From Curvibacter sp. (GTDB lineage Bacteria; Pseudomonadota; Gammaproteobacteria; Burkholderiales; Burkholderiaceae_C): DNA of 64,000 nucleotides. This document shows positions 1 to 9,067 of the stretch, piece by piece. Numbering within the stretch: the first letter of the stretch is position 1; each line of letters starts with the position of its first letter. The notes under the pieces are model-generated. The model saw only the letters and a program-made list of their open reading frames with translations, was not told the DNA's origin and searched no databases. The translations under genes were made by a program, and so were the position numbers. Location: NCBI GenBank assembly GCA_020248905.1, contig JADCGR010000012.1, positions 62,001 to 126,000 on the forward strand, in the 5' to 3' direction.

Positions 1-2940
1 CCCTGGGAGTCCCCGCGGCGATACGACGCCCGCGGCCGCGTGGTCCGGCTGGAGGTCGCCGCGCGGCCCCGGCTCGAACCCCTGGTCGAAGGCGCGGCCG
101 TGCCCGGCACACTGGGCTCGCCAGGCGTGCGCGGCCTGACCCTCGATTTCGACCTGACCCAGGACGGCGGCCGCGCCAGCGTGCTCGTGCAACAGGGCCA
201 TCTGGAACTGCCCGGCGTGTTCGAGCAGCCGCGCATCCCGATCGACCAACTGGCCGCCGACCTGCAGTGGCGCCATCAGGCCGCAGCGGACGGGCAGAGC
301 AGCCTGCAGATCCAGAACGCCCGCTTTGCCAATGCTGAGGCCCAGGGGGAGTTCCAGCTCAAGTGGCACACCGGCGAGGGCGCCGCCCGCCTGCCTGGTG
401 TGCTTGACCTGCAGGGCAGCCTCGGGCGCGCCGATCTGGCCGCCCTGCACCGCTACTTGCCGCAAGCCGTCGACGCCGAGGTCCGAAACTACCTGCGCCT
501 GGCCTTGCCCTCAGGCTCGGCGGCCGGCGCGCGCTTTCGCGTCAAGGGTGACCTGCGGGATTTCCCCTTCAACCGGCCCGGGCAGGGCGAGTTCCGCATC
601 ACCGCCAGCGTCCAGGACACGCGCTTCTTGTATGTGCCGGACGCGTTCCAGCCCGCAGGCCTCAAGCCCTGGCCTGCGCTCAGCGAACTGCATGGCGAGC
701 TGGTGATTGATCACAGCAGCCTGCAACTGCGCAATATCAGCGCCCGTCTGGCGCAGAACCCCCAGTTGCGCATCCTCCAGGGTGAGGCGCGCATACCGGA
801 CATGGCGCAGGACGCACGCGTGCAGACGAGCTTGCAGCTGGCCGGCCCGCTCGACGATTTCGTGCGCGGCCTGGTCGTCAGTTCGCCGCTCGACGCCATG
901 CTCGGCGGCGTGCTGAGCGAGGCGCGCGCGGCCGGCAATGCCGAAGTCCAGCTCAGGCTGGACCTGCCCCTTCAGCAGCTGGAACGCTCCGCCGTATCCG
1001 GCCAGGTGCGGCTGGCGGGCAACGAGCTGCAGCTGGCGCCCTACCTGCCGCGCCTGACCCGGGCGCGCGGCACGGTGCATTTCAACGAGAACGGCTTCGC
1101 CCTGGGAGCTGTGCAGGGCCGCTTGCTGGGTGGTGATGTGCGGGCCGACGGCGGCACCATTGCCTTGCCCGGAGCGGCTACGAACGCCCCGGTCGGCATG
1201 CGCGTGCAGGGCGCACTCACGGCCCAGGGGCTGCGGCAGGAGAGCCAACTCGGGGCTCTGGCCTCGCTGGCTCGCCAGATGAGCGGCAGCACGACTTACA
1301 CCGCCGAGTTCGGCCTGCGCCAGGGCGTGCCCGAGTTCCTGTTCGAGTCGAACCTGCAGGGCCTGGCGCTGGACCTGCCCCCACCCCTGGCCAAGGCTGC
1401 CGAGCTTGCCCTGCCCCTGCGTCTGCAGTCGGGCCTGCTGACCGCCGGTCGCGAAGGCGCTGCGGTGGGCGACAAATCCACGGTGCGACATGACCTGCTG
1501 CGCCTGGACTTCGGGCGTCTGGTTTCGCTGCGCTACGTGCGCGAGCACGCGGATGGCGAGGTGCACGTGTTGCGCGGCGCCATCGGCGTCGGCCTGCCGG
1601 CCGGCGAAACCGCGCCCCTGCCCGATGCGGGCGTGGTGGCGCGGGTGATGTTTGATACGCTAGATGTGGACGCTTGGCGACGCAAGATTGCCGGGCCCGC
1701 CCCGGTCGGCACGGCCAGTGCGGGCATGCTGGCGGCCGCGAATGCCTACCTGCCCACCAGCCTGATCCTGCAGGGCGCCACGCTGCAGGCAGGGGGGCAG
1801 ACCTTCCGCCAGCTGGTCGCCGGTGGCAGCCGCGAAGACCAGATCTGGCGCCTAAACGTCGATGCGCGCGAGCTCAGTGGTTACCTCGAGTACCGCATGC
1901 CCGGATCGGTGGGCTCCGGCAGCGTCTACGCACGCCTGGCGCGCCTGGCGCTGGCCCAGGAGAACGCCACGGGCGTCGAGCAGCTACTGGACGAACAGCC
2001 TGTTGGCATACCCGCGCTGGACATCGTGATCCAGGACCTGGAGCTGCGGGGCCTCAAGCTGGGCCGCATGGAGATGGAGGCTATCAACCGGGGCCTGGCG
2101 GGGCGTGACGGCGGCGCACGCGAGTGGCGGCTCAGCAAACTGCGCATCAGCATGCCCGAAGCCGAGTTCACGGCCTTTGGCAACTGGGCGGTGTACCAGG
2201 AGGCTGGCGATCCTGCGGGCAGAGTGAGCGTGCCGCAGGCGCGTGCGCCCGCCGCAGCGCCCCGCAATGAGCGGCGCCGTACGGTCATGAATTTCCGTAT
2301 GGACGTGGCCGACGCTGGCGGCCTGCTCGCCCGCCTGGACATGCCGGGGCTGATCCGCGCGGGCAAGGGGCAACTCGAAGGCCAGGCCAGCTGGATCGGC
2401 TCTCCGCTGGCGATCGATTATCCGAGCCTGGGCGGCGCGTTCCGCGTGGACATCGAGCGCGGCCAGTTTCTCAAGGCCGATCCGGGCCTGGCCAAGCTGC
2501 TGGGCGTGCTCAGTCTGCAGTCGCTGCCGCGGCGCCTCACGCTGGATTTCCGCGATGTCTTCAGCGAGGGCTTTGCCTTCGACTTCGTGCGCGGTGACGT
2601 GCAGATCGAGCAGGGCATGGCGCGCACCAACAACCTGCAGATGAAGGGCGTTAACGCCGCAGTGCTCATGAGCGGCCAGGCCGATCTGGCCCGCGAGACC
2701 CAGGACCTGCGCGTGGTTGTCGTGCCCGAAATCAATGCCGGCACGGCCTCGCTCATTGCCACGGCCATCAACCCGGCCGTGGGGCTGGGCACCTTCCTCG
2801 CGCAGATCTTTCTGCGCCGTCCCGCGATTGCGGCGGCGACCCAGGAGTTCCGCATCACGGGGACTTGGGGTGATCCGCAGATGAACAAGGTCGAGCCGGC
2901 GCCCCCGGTCCGCACGCCGGAGGCGGGGAACGGACGATGA
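1..2940 (+). CDS. YhdP-family AsmA-like membrane-bordering protein, C-terminal part (5' truncated)
   Basis: The reading frame is open from base 1 and ends at a TGA at 2938-2940, so the N-terminus lies upstream of the window; the first in-frame GTG (40) is probably not the start. The visible 979 codons are a long, beta-rich, repetitive protein without motifs of an enzyme, ending with a hydrophobic stretch (NPAVGLGTFLAQ) and the sequence FRITGTWGDP, which is typical of the C-terminal AsmA-like region of the YhdP family (usually about 1250-1400 residues). Family members are inner-membrane anchored and are implicated in moving phospholipid to the outer membrane. The stop overlaps the start of the downstream amidase by 4 bases, so the two are probably co-transcribed. 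Confidence 0.85.
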   Translation, partial: PWESPRRYDARGRVVRLEVAARPRLEPLVEGAAVPGTLGSPGVRGLTLDFDLTQDGGRASVLVQQGHLELPGVFEQPRIPIDQLAADLQWRHQAAADGQSSLQIQNARFANAEAQGEFQLKWHTGEGAARLPGVLDLQGSLGRADLAALHRYLPQAVDAEVRNYLRLALPSGSAAGARFRVKGDLRDFPFNRPGQGEFRITASVQDTRFLYVPDAFQPAGLKPWPALSELHGELVIDHSSLQLRNISARLAQNPQLRILQGEARIPDMAQDARVQTSLQLAGPLDDFVRGLVVSSPLDAMLGGVLSEARAAGNAEVQLRLDLPLQQLERSAVSGQVRLAGNELQLAPYLPRLTRARGTVHFNENGFALGAVQGRLLGGDVRADGGTIALPGAATNAPVGMRVQGALTAQGLRQESQLGALASLARQMSGSTTYTAEFGLRQGVPEFLFESNLQGLALDLPPPLAKAAELALPLRLQSGLLTAGREGAAVGDKSTVRHDLLRLDFGRLVSLRYVREHADGEVHVLRGAIGVGLPAGETAPLPDAGVVARVMFDTLDVDAWRRKIAGPAPVGTASAGMLAAANAYLPTSLILQGATLQAGGQTFRQLVAGGSREDQIWRLNVDARELSGYLEYRMPGSVGSGSVYARLARLALAQENATGVEQLLDEQPVGIPALDIVIQDLELRGLKLGRMEMEAINRGLAGRDGGAREWRLSKLRISMPEAEFTAFGNWAVYQEAGDPAGRVSVPQARAPAAAPRNERRRTVMNFRMDVADAGGLLARLDMPGLIRAGKGQLEGQASWIGSPLAIDYPSLGGAFRVDIERGQFLKADPGLAKLLGVLSLQSLPRRLTLDFRDVFSEGFAFDFVRGDVQIEQGMARTNNLQMKGVNAAVLMSGQADLARETQDLRVVVVPEINAGTASLIATAINPAVGLGTFLAQIFLRRPAIAAATQEFRITGTWGDPQMNKVEPAPPVRTPEAGNGR

Positions 2941-3800
2941 AGACCGCTGCCTTGCAAATGGTGTCGGGTGCCGATCTGGTCGCGAACCTGGCGCGGGCGC
3001 GTGAGCTGTTGGTGAGGGCTGCTGGCGAAGGCGCGGAGCTGGCCGTGCTGCCCGAGTACTTCTGCCTGCTGGGCCATGACGAAAAGGACAAGCTGCGCAT
3101 CCGCGAGCGGCCCGGCCACGGACCCGTCCAGGACTTCCTGGCCTCGACCGCGCGCGAGCTGGGCCTGTGGATCGTCGGGGGTACCCTGCCCATCGAGGCC
3201 GCAACCGACGCGCGAGCCGGGGCCGTAACCGAGGTCGCGGCGCAAGACCCCTCTGCCCTGCGCGTCTACAACAGCACCCGGGTCTATACACCGCAGGGCG
3301 AATGCGTAGCCCAGTACGACAAGATCCACCTCTTTCGCTACGACAACGGGCGCGAGCGCTACGACGAGGCCCGTACCCTGTTGCCGGGTCGCGAGCCTGT
3401 GCATTTTGATCTCACCTCGCGTGACGGGCAGACGTGGCGCGTGGGCCTGAGCGTCTGCTACGACCTGCGCTTCCCGGAGCTTTACCGCGCCCATGCCCGC
3501 GCCGGCGCCGATCTCCTGCTCGTGCCAAGTGCCTTCACCCACACCACGGGCCAGGCCCACTGGGAGCCGCTGCTGCGCGCGCGGGCCATCGAAAACCTGG
3601 CCTATGTCGCTGCCGCCGCGCAGGGGGGCGTGCATGCCAACGGGCGCCGCACCTGGGGCCACACCATGCTGCTGGACCCCTGGGGGGGCGTGCTGGACCA
3701 GCACGCCGAGGGCGAGGCGGTGGTGCTGGCGGAGCTCGACGCCCGCTGGCTGGTCCAGTGCCGCCAGCAACTGCCGGCACTGGAGCACCGCGTGCTGTGA
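2937..3800 (+). CDS. Carbon-nitrogen hydrolase (nitrilase superfamily, Nit/deaminated-glutathione amidase type)
   Basis: This 287-residue protein has the full nitrilase catalytic triad: Glu40 in LPEYF, Lys129 in YDKIHLF and Cys174 in SVCYDLRFPELYR. The length and the RFPELYR signature fit the Nit1/NitFhit branch, whose members hydrolyse amide bonds such as that of deaminated glutathione; the actual substrate cannot be read from the sequence. It starts with ATG inside the stop of the YhdP-like gene (ATGA overlap) and ends inside the start of the histidine kinase gene (GTGA overlap), which points to one translationally coupled operon. This kind of amidase beside yhdP is a familiar Burkholderiales arrangement as I remember it. 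Confidence 0.88.
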   Translation: MKTAALQMVSGADLVANLARARELLVRAAGEGAELAVLPEYFCLLGHDEKDKLRIRERPGHGPVQDFLASTARELGLWIVGGTLPIEAATDARAGAVTEVAAQDPSALRVYNSTRVYTPQGECVAQYDKIHLFRYDNGRERYDEARTLLPGREPVHFDLTSRDGQTWRVGLSVCYDLRFPELYRAHARAGADLLLVPSAFTHTTGQAHWEPLLRARAIENLAYVAAAAQGGVHANGRRTWGHTMLLDPWGGVLDQHAEGEAVVLAELDARWLVQCRQQLPALEHRVL

Positions 3801-5803
3801 ACGCCCGCTTCCTCGATCCACTCGCCGGGCCCTGGCGGTCTCCCCAGTGGCGCCGTCGCCTGCTCTGGTCGCTGCTGGCCGCGCTGGTGGTGGCCCTGCT
3901 GGTCACACTGGTCTGGCTCGCCGGGCGCTACGAGGTCAGCCAGGTGCAGCGCCGACTGGATCGCGACGCGAGCGACGCGGTGGGCGATATCCGCTCCCGC
4001 CTCACGCGCAATCTGCAGAACCTGCAGGCTCTGCAGATTGGCGACCCCCGGCCCGCCTCCTGGACGGCTGAGGCCGCCAGCCTCCTGCGCGTGTACCGCG
4101 AGCTGGTGCGTATCGAGTGGCGCAACGAGCGCTTCGACATCGTGGCGCAGGCCGGGACTCCGTTTCGGCCCCCGGTGTTCGAGCGGCTAGGACGCGATAC
4201 TGCGCAGTCCGAGGTGATCCAGGCCTGCAATGCGGCGCGTCGTTTCAACGGTCCAGCGTATTCGACCAGCTATTTCGTACCACTGAGCAATGGTCTGGGC
4301 GTCGAGGTCATGGAGATGTGTCTGCCGCTGGCGACGGCCGGCGTGATCACGGGCTATCTCGTGGCGACGTACGCCTTGCAGGACCTGCTGGAAGAGCTGG
4401 GTCGCCAGTTCACGCGCAGCGTGGACATTTCGTTCACCGAGGGCGATGGCACCCGCTTGGCGATGCGCGGCACCGCGCAGCGCGGCGCACGCTTGTTTAG
4501 CGCCCGGCAGCTGATCGACTTGCCGGGCACAACCATGGTGCTGCGCATGGACAGCTGGCGCGGGGCGCCCGAGCTCTTCCCCAACGTCCTCACGGCCCTG
4601 GTCACCGGCATGTCGATTGCGCTGGTCTCCATCCTGCTGCTGCTGGGCAAGGACATGCGCCGGCGCCTCAAGGCCGAAAACGACCTCGCCGACGCGCTGG
4701 CCTTCCGCAAGGCCATGGAAGATTCACTGGTCACCGGCTTGCGCGCGCGCGACCTGCAGGGCCGCATCACCTACGTCAACCCGGCCTTCTGCCAGATGGT
4801 GGGCTTCAGTGCCGACGAGTTGCTGGGCCAGGGCGTGCAGGCGGCGCCCTATTGGCCGCCCGAGCTGGCAGAGGAGTACAAGAAACGCCAGGAGGTGCGG
4901 CTCGCCGGCAACGTGCCGCCGCGCGAGGGACATGAATCCGTCTTCATGCACAAGGACGGCACGCGCTTCCCGGTGCTCATCATCGAGGCGCCGCTGATCA
5001 ATGCGCAGGGTGTACAGACGGGGTGGATGAGCGCCTTCCTCGATATCCGCGAGCAGCGGCGCGTGGAGGAGCTCTCGCGCGCCAGCCAGGAGCGGCTGCA
5101 GGCGACCGCCCGCCTGGCCATGGTGGGCGAAATGGCCTCCCTGCTCAGCCACGAACTCAACCAGCCTCTAGCGGCCGTTTCCAGCTACGCCACGGGCACG
5201 CTTAACCTGCTCAAGCAGGGCGACCCCACCCCGGCGGATGTCGAGCTAGCGATGAGCCGCATTGCCGAGCAGGCGGAGCGGGCCGGCAAGGTCATCAAGA
5301 GCGTGCATGATTTTGTACGCCGGCGCGATCAGGCCCGCGAGGCCGTCGAACCCGGCGCGCTCTTTGACGCCGTGCTGCCTCTAGTGAACCTGCAGGCGCG
5401 CAAGCTCGGGGTGCAGGTCCAGATCCACTGCGCGCCCAAACTGCCCGCCGTGCTGTGCGACCGCACCATGGTCGAGCAGGTCCTGCTCAACCTGGCCCGC
5501 AACGGCATGCAGGCCATGGACCGCCCGGACATACGCCGACGCGTGCTGACCCTGGGCGTACGCCGTGCCCCGGCCGACGCGCGCTGGCTCGTGTTCTCGG
5601 TGGCCGACCTTGGCCCCGGCATTGCTCCTGAAGTCGCCGAACAGTTGTTCACGCCCTTCTTCACCACCAAGGCCGAGGGCATGGGCCTGGGGCTGTCTCT
5701 GTGTCGCACCGTGATCGAGCAGCACGGCGGCAACCTGGCCTTCGAGCCCGCCGGGGCGCAGGGCACGGTGTTCACCTTCACCCTGCCCGCGCACAGCGCA
5801 TGA
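3797..5803 (+). CDS. PAS-domain sensor histidine kinase (FixL/TodS-like), membrane bound
   Basis: The GTG at 3797 overlaps the amidase stop and gives a 668-residue protein with sensible topology: TM1 about residues 19-41, a periplasmic sensor region of about 220 residues, TM2 about 266-285, then a PAS domain (ITYVNPAFCQMVGFS), a HisKA segment with phospho-acceptor His452 in LSHELNQPL, and a HATPase_c domain with N box NLARNGMQAM, G1 box DLGPGIAP and G2 box GMGLGLSL. An open frame extends further upstream to 3434 but only as a shadow of the amidase gene. The HELNQPL type of H box is shared with FixL, TodS and DctB kinases. The partner is the FixJ-like regulator that follows after 14 bases. The signal sensed is unknown. 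Confidence 0.88.
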   Translation: MNARFLDPLAGPWRSPQWRRRLLWSLLAALVVALLVTLVWLAGRYEVSQVQRRLDRDASDAVGDIRSRLTRNLQNLQALQIGDPRPASWTAEAASLLRVYRELVRIEWRNERFDIVAQAGTPFRPPVFERLGRDTAQSEVIQACNAARRFNGPAYSTSYFVPLSNGLGVEVMEMCLPLATAGVITGYLVATYALQDLLEELGRQFTRSVDISFTEGDGTRLAMRGTAQRGARLFSARQLIDLPGTTMVLRMDSWRGAPELFPNVLTALVTGMSIALVSILLLLGKDMRRRLKAENDLADALAFRKAMEDSLVTGLRARDLQGRITYVNPAFCQMVGFSADELLGQGVQAAPYWPPELAEEYKKRQEVRLAGNVPPREGHESVFMHKDGTRFPVLIIEAPLINAQGVQTGWMSAFLDIREQRRVEELSRASQERLQATARLAMVGEMASLLSHELNQPLAAVSSYATGTLNLLKQGDPTPADVELAMSRIAEQAERAGKVIKSVHDFVRRRDQAREAVEPGALFDAVLPLVNLQARKLGVQVQIHCAPKLPAVLCDRTMVEQVLLNLARNGMQAMDRPDIRRRVLTLGVRRAPADARWLVFSVADLGPGIAPEVAEQLFTPFFTTKAEGMGLGLSLCRTVIEQHGGNLAFEPAGAQGTVFTFTLPAHSA

Positions 5804-5817
5804 CATAACATTGGATC

Positions 5818-6444
5818 ATGCAACCCGCGATTGATGCTTCCGTCTATGTTGTTGACGACGACGCCAGCGTGCGCGAGGCGCTGGCCTGGTTGCTGCGTTC
5901 GCGCCACCTAAGCAGCCACGCCTTTGACAGCGCCGAGGCTTTCCTCGAACGGCTTGAGGGCGCGCGCCTGCCCCTGCGCCCGGCCTGCCTGCTGCTGGAC
6001 GTGCGCATGCCCGGCATGAGCGGCCTGGCCCTGTTCGAGCGGCTGTTCGAGCGCGGCGTGCACGAAGTCATGCCCGTGATCTTCCTCACGGGCCATGCCG
6101 ATGTGCCTACGGCGGTGAGCATGGTCAAGCGCGGCGCCTTCGACTTTTGCGAAAAGCCTTTTTCTGACAACGCGCTGGTCGACCGGGTCGAGCAGGCGCT
6201 GGCCCAGTCCGAAACCCTGGTGCAGGGCCTGCTTGCACGCGAGCGGCGGCAGCAGCGCCTGGCCGAGCTGACCGAGCGCGAGCGCGCCGTGATGCAACTC
6301 GTCATCGAAGGGCTGCCCAACAAGCGCATCGCCGACCAGCTCGACATCAGCGTGCGCACGGTGGAGGTGCACCGCGCGAGGGTCTTCGACAAGATGGACG
6401 TCAAGTCGGCCGTCGAGCTCGCCAATCTTCTGCGTGTGGCGTGA
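5818..6444 (+). CDS. FixJ-family response regulator (receiver plus LuxR-type HTH)
   Basis: The 208-residue protein has an N-terminal receiver domain with the acidic pair Asp13-Asp14, phospho-acceptor Asp61 in LLLDVRMPGMSG, the conserved Thr in FLTGH and the Lys in EKPFS. A LuxR/FixJ-type helix-turn-helix follows at about residues 145-205 (LTERERAVMQLV, NKRIADQLDISVRTVEVHR). It begins 14 bases after the histidine kinase stop, so it is almost certainly the cognate regulator. The target genes are not evident in the window. An in-frame continuation past the stop does not exist; the next genes start at 6470 (minus strand) and 6612 (plus strand). Confidence 0.9.
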   Translation: MQPAIDASVYVVDDDASVREALAWLLRSRHLSSHAFDSAEAFLERLEGARLPLRPACLLLDVRMPGMSGLALFERLFERGVHEVMPVIFLTGHADVPTAVSMVKRGAFDFCEKPFSDNALVDRVEQALAQSETLVQGLLARERRQQRLAELTERERAVMQLVIEGLPNKRIADQLDISVRTVEVHRARVFDKMDVKSAVELANLLRVA

Positions 6445-6469
6445 CGGCTCGCCGCTTTTTGGCGTGTTC

Positions 6470-6613
6470 TCAATCGCGCCCGTCGTCCTTCGGCTTGCCC
6501 TTGTCCTCGCGATTTGACAGCTCCCCCTTGCGCCGCCCCGAGAACATGGTCCACCACACGATGAAGATCAGCAGCAGCAGCGCGCCCAGGGCTTCCAGGA
6601 AAATCAACCACAT
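6470..6613 (-). CDS. Small single-span membrane protein of 47 residues
   Basis: Read on the minus strand from ATG (6613) to TGA (6470). The first 22 residues form one strong membrane segment (LEALGALLLLIFIVWWTMF) followed by a highly charged tail (GRRKGELSNREDKGKPKDD). A GGAG sequence lies 7 bases before the ATG. Similar tiny proteins beside mltA are familiar from Comamonadaceae genomes as far as I recall, always unnamed. Its start codon overlaps that of mltA on the other strand by two bases, so the two genes run divergently from a shared point. Function unknown; it is short enough that coding status rests on the membrane pattern, ribosome site and remembered conservation. Confidence 0.6.
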   Translation of the reverse strand: MWLIFLEALGALLLLIFIVWWTMFSGRRKGELSNREDKGKPKDDGRD

Positions 6614-7805
6614 GAAACGACTCCAGCGAGGACTCCACGTCTTCGGTCTTGCCATTGTAGGAATGCTGGTCGGGTGTACTGACTTGCCCGTGGCCGCGCC
6701 CGCCGGCGACGGGCCGCGAATTGCCATTGAACAGCCGGGCGATGACGTTGCCGCTCCGGTCGGCGTAGCCGGACTGCCTTCCCTGCCGCCAGGCATCGTC
6801 GTGATGCAGCAGGCGCGCAGCCGCTGGACACCCGTGTCGTGGGCCGAACTGCCCGGCCTGGGCGTTGATCCGCTGGGTGAGGCCTGGTCCGCCTGGCTGC
6901 GCAGCTGCGAGCGCACCAACGCCCCTGCGCCCGCGGCCTTGCTTGCACTGTGCAGCGATCTGCGACGCCTGCAAGCGGCGACCGATGAGGACAAGCGGCG
7001 CTGGATGTTCGAGCGTCTTCAGCCCTACCGCGTCGAGACGCAACAGGGCGATCCGGTGGGCCTGCTGACCGGCTACTACGAGCCTGTGGCCGAGGCCTCG
7101 CGACTGCCCAATGCGCGCTTCAACGTGCCGCTGTACCGGCCGCCCGCAGCCCTGCACCTGCGCAAGCCCTGGTACAGCCGGCAGGAGATCGACACCCTGC
7201 CCGAGGCGCAGGCCGCGCTGCGCGGCCGCGAGATCGCCTGGCTGGCCGACCCGGTGGCCGTGCTCAACCTGCAGATCCAGGGCTCGGGCCGCCTGCTGGT
7301 GACCGAGCCCGACGGCCGCCAGCGACTCGTGCGCATCGGCTACGCCGGCACCAACGACCAGCCCTACCGCAGCGTGGGTGGCTGGCTGCTGCAAAGGCGC
7401 GAGGTACGCGATGCGTCCTGGCCCTCGATCCGCAACTGGGTGGCGCAGAACCCGGGGCGTGTGCAGGAAATGCTCTGGGCCAATCCACGCGTCACCTTCT
7501 TTCAGGAACAGCCCCTGCCCGAGAGCGAAAGCGTCATCGGTCCGCGCGGCGCCCAGGGCGTACCGCTCACGGCCGGCCGTTCCATCGCCGTCGATCCCGG
7601 CAGCATTCCCTATGGCACGCCGGTGTGGCTGGCCTCCGACGGCCCGCAGCTGCCGCTGCAACGCCTGGTGATGGCCCAGGACACGGGCAGCGCCATCGTC
7701 GGCGCAGTACGTGCCGACTACTTCGTGGGCACCGGGCCCGATGCCTCGCAGATTGCCGGGCGCATGAAGCAGCCGCTGCGCATGTGGGTGCTGTGGCCGC
7801 GCTGA
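6612..7805 (+). CDS. mltA: Membrane-bound lytic murein transglycosylase A
   Basis: Starting at the ATG at 6612 gives 397 residues with a lipoprotein signal (MKRLQRG, hydrophobic core, lipobox LVGC at about residue 21), as expected for an outer-membrane lipoprotein. The mature part carries the MltA domain (LTGYYEPV, NLQIQGSGRL, IRIGYAG-type region) and the C-terminal 3D domain with the catalytic aspartate in VMAQDTGSAI. MltA cleaves the MurNAc-GlcNAc bond of peptidoglycan with formation of 1,6-anhydro-MurNAc. The longer upstream frame (to 6441) would hide the signal peptide and is rejected. No terminator with a T run is seen after it. Confidence 0.92.
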   Translation: MKRLQRGLHVFGLAIVGMLVGCTDLPVAAPAGDGPRIAIEQPGDDVAAPVGVAGLPSLPPGIVVMQQARSRWTPVSWAELPGLGVDPLGEAWSAWLRSCERTNAPAPAALLALCSDLRRLQAATDEDKRRWMFERLQPYRVETQQGDPVGLLTGYYEPVAEASRLPNARFNVPLYRPPAALHLRKPWYSRQEIDTLPEAQAALRGREIAWLADPVAVLNLQIQGSGRLLVTEPDGRQRLVRIGYAGTNDQPYRSVGGWLLQRREVRDASWPSIRNWVAQNPGRVQEMLWANPRVTFFQEQPLPESESVIGPRGAQGVPLTAGRSIAVDPGSIPYGTPVWLASDGPQLPLQRLVMAQDTGSAIVGAVRADYFVGTGPDASQIAGRMKQPLRMWVLWPR

Positions 7806-7851
7806 GGCGGCGCGTCGTCATTGGATATCAACTGGATTGCTGTTCGAAAAA

Positions 7852-7874
7852 GGCAAAAGGCAAGACCTGACCCT
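7852..7874. repeat. 23-bp direct repeat, copy 1
   Basis: The core reads GGCAAAAGGCAAGACCTGAC and matches the copy at 8395-8417 at 21 of 23 positions in the same orientation. The two copies, 543 bases apart, bracket the small minus-strand membrane gene. Related AAGACCTGAC words are, from memory, scattered intergenically in many beta- and gammaproteobacteria next to mobile sequences. Confidence 0.55.
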
Positions 7875-7919
7875 GGATGTGGGACTGTTAGCTGTAACGT
7901 GTTGTTATTCGTGGCCACG

Positions 7920-8165
7920 CTACCTGAACAGCCAAACAACTAGAGAGATAAGCCCACCAAGTAAGGTGCCAGTGATTGTGGTGGCTTGCAGTGTGGCCAA
8001 AATTGTCTTTCCCCGCATTGACTGGTAGAAGGCGTCCACACTTTCCCGCGGCATTCCTTCGTTAAGCATACCGGCTCCGACTCGGGCTGTCCTTCCAGCC
8101 AGAATCGCGAAAACCGCGATGGCCACGACCAAATAGGTGAGGCCAAAAACTGCGATGTAAGGCAT
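7920..8165 (-). CDS. Small hypothetical membrane protein (81 residues)
   Basis: On the minus strand the ATG at 8165 is preceded by GGGAGGT at a 7-base distance, which decides it over the GTG nine bases further upstream. The product begins MPYIAVFGLTYLVVAIAVFAILAG, a first membrane segment at about residues 2-24, then a charged loop (RESVDAFYQSMRGK) and a second membrane segment (TITGTLLGGLISLVVWLF) ending at the C-terminus. I do not recognise a family. It sits in the lower-GC accessory patch after mltA, bracketed by the 23-bp direct repeats, and has no co-directional partner close by. Confidence 0.55.
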   Translation of the reverse strand: MPYIAVFGLTYLVVAIAVFAILAGRTARVGAGMLNEGMPRESVDAFYQSMRGKTILATLQATTITGTLLGGLISLVVWLFR

Positions 8166-8520
8166 GCCAGCCACCTCCCTTAGCTACTCATGAGTTTCGG
8201 TTGAGGGGACGCGCTGATGCATCTTTTTCCCCTCAGCTTTACCCTTTGGACTATACCGAACTACTGGTCAAGTGCAAGGCCGGTGCGGGTCAAATTGCGT
8301 CATCGGCAGTGCTCCCGGTTCGTTTTGCACGGAAGTCATACGCTGACCTTTTCTGGCGCATATGGCTATGGAGTCGCAAGGCTATGCGACCCCAGGCAAA
8401 AGGAAAGACCTGACGCTACGGTAGTCATCCTGGGGCAGGGCTGAAGCGGCCAAGCTTGGTTGGCCCGGAAGGTTGCGCAAGCACTCCAAGCCTCATGTCG
8501 CCAGAAGATGGCTTGAGAGC
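8166..8520. other. Gene-free stretch of 355 bases in the accessory patch
   Basis: No frame here has a convincing ribosome site or protein-like product. It holds the second copy of the 23-bp repeat (8395-8417) and an interrupted inverted repeat of GAGGGG (about 8204) and CCCCTC (about 8230). The composition is AT-richer than the flanking core genome, which fits transferred or decaying DNA. Confidence 0.5.
8395..8417. repeat. 23-bp direct repeat, copy 2
   Basis: Reads GGCAAAAGGAAAGACCTGAC plus three further bases, two differences from the copy at 7852-7874, same orientation. It may mark the edge of an inserted segment or be one of many genome-wide copies; one window cannot distinguish these. 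Confidence 0.55.
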
Positions 8521-8907
8521 CTAATCGGGCCGACGCTTGCTCTGGACGTACTGAGTCCACAGATCCGGCAAACGCCAGACGACTGAGCAAGAAAAGTAAA
8601 GCGCAAGCGATGCGGGCCAATTGGCCTCGCGCATGAGCTCCAGTGCAACTGGATTCTTGAAGTGCCAGTACAACGCATAGCACCCATCGACAGTCCACCA
8701 CACTGCCAACAGCATAAGGGGCACTAGTCGTAAGCGCCTGTACAGGATGACTTTAAGCGACCATACGGATGTCAGATATGTGAAGCCCGCCATGATGAAG
8801 CTGATCGGGATATCCCAGTCGGGGGCTTCGTAGTAAAACGAGCCCGCGACGAGCAGTCCTACCCCGATCACGAGCGTGGTCAAGTTCCAAGGGTGGAAGT
8901 AATTCAT
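8521..8907 (-). CDS. Hypothetical polytopic membrane protein (128 residues)
   Basis: The ATG at 8907 (MNYFHPWN) gives a compact protein with three to four predicted membrane spans: about residues 8-26 (LTTLVIGVGLLVAGSFYY), 32-52, 60-82 (LVPLMLLAVWWTVDGCYAL) and a weaker one near 100-115. The open frame continues upstream to 9042 but that extension is hydrophilic and low-complexity and lacks a ribosome site. I do not recognise a family. It is the middle one of three minus-strand orphans in the AT-richer stretch between mltA and the lrp-like gene. Confidence 0.5.
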   Translation of the reverse strand: MNYFHPWNLTTLVIGVGLLVAGSFYYEAPDWDIPISFIMAGFTYLTSVWSLKVILYRRLRLVPLMLLAVWWTVDGCYALYWHFKNPVALELMREANWPASLALYFSCSVVWRLPDLWTQYVQSKRRPD

Positions 8908-9067
8908 AGGGTCGTCGTCACCTCTGCCGTTCGTGGCGAACGTGGCTGTACTAGCTTGGCGGCATCGAGTTCGGTCATTCTTCCCTGCGTCACCGCACTT
9001 GCCTAGATCTAGCGAGTTTTGGCTTCGAGCTTGAGCTGCCAAGCGTGCGGACTTTCAGGCGATTACA

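Noticed and set aside
3434-3796. Long upstream extension of the histidine kinase frame
   Set aside because: It lies inside the nitrilase gene in another frame, and GTG at 3797 overlaps the nitrilase stop and gives normal topology.
5844-7661. A 605-residue minus-strand open frame across fixJ and mltA
   Set aside because: It is antisense to two well-supported genes and is repetitive in composition (Gly/His/Gln/Ala-rich), the mark of a shadow frame in GC-rich DNA.
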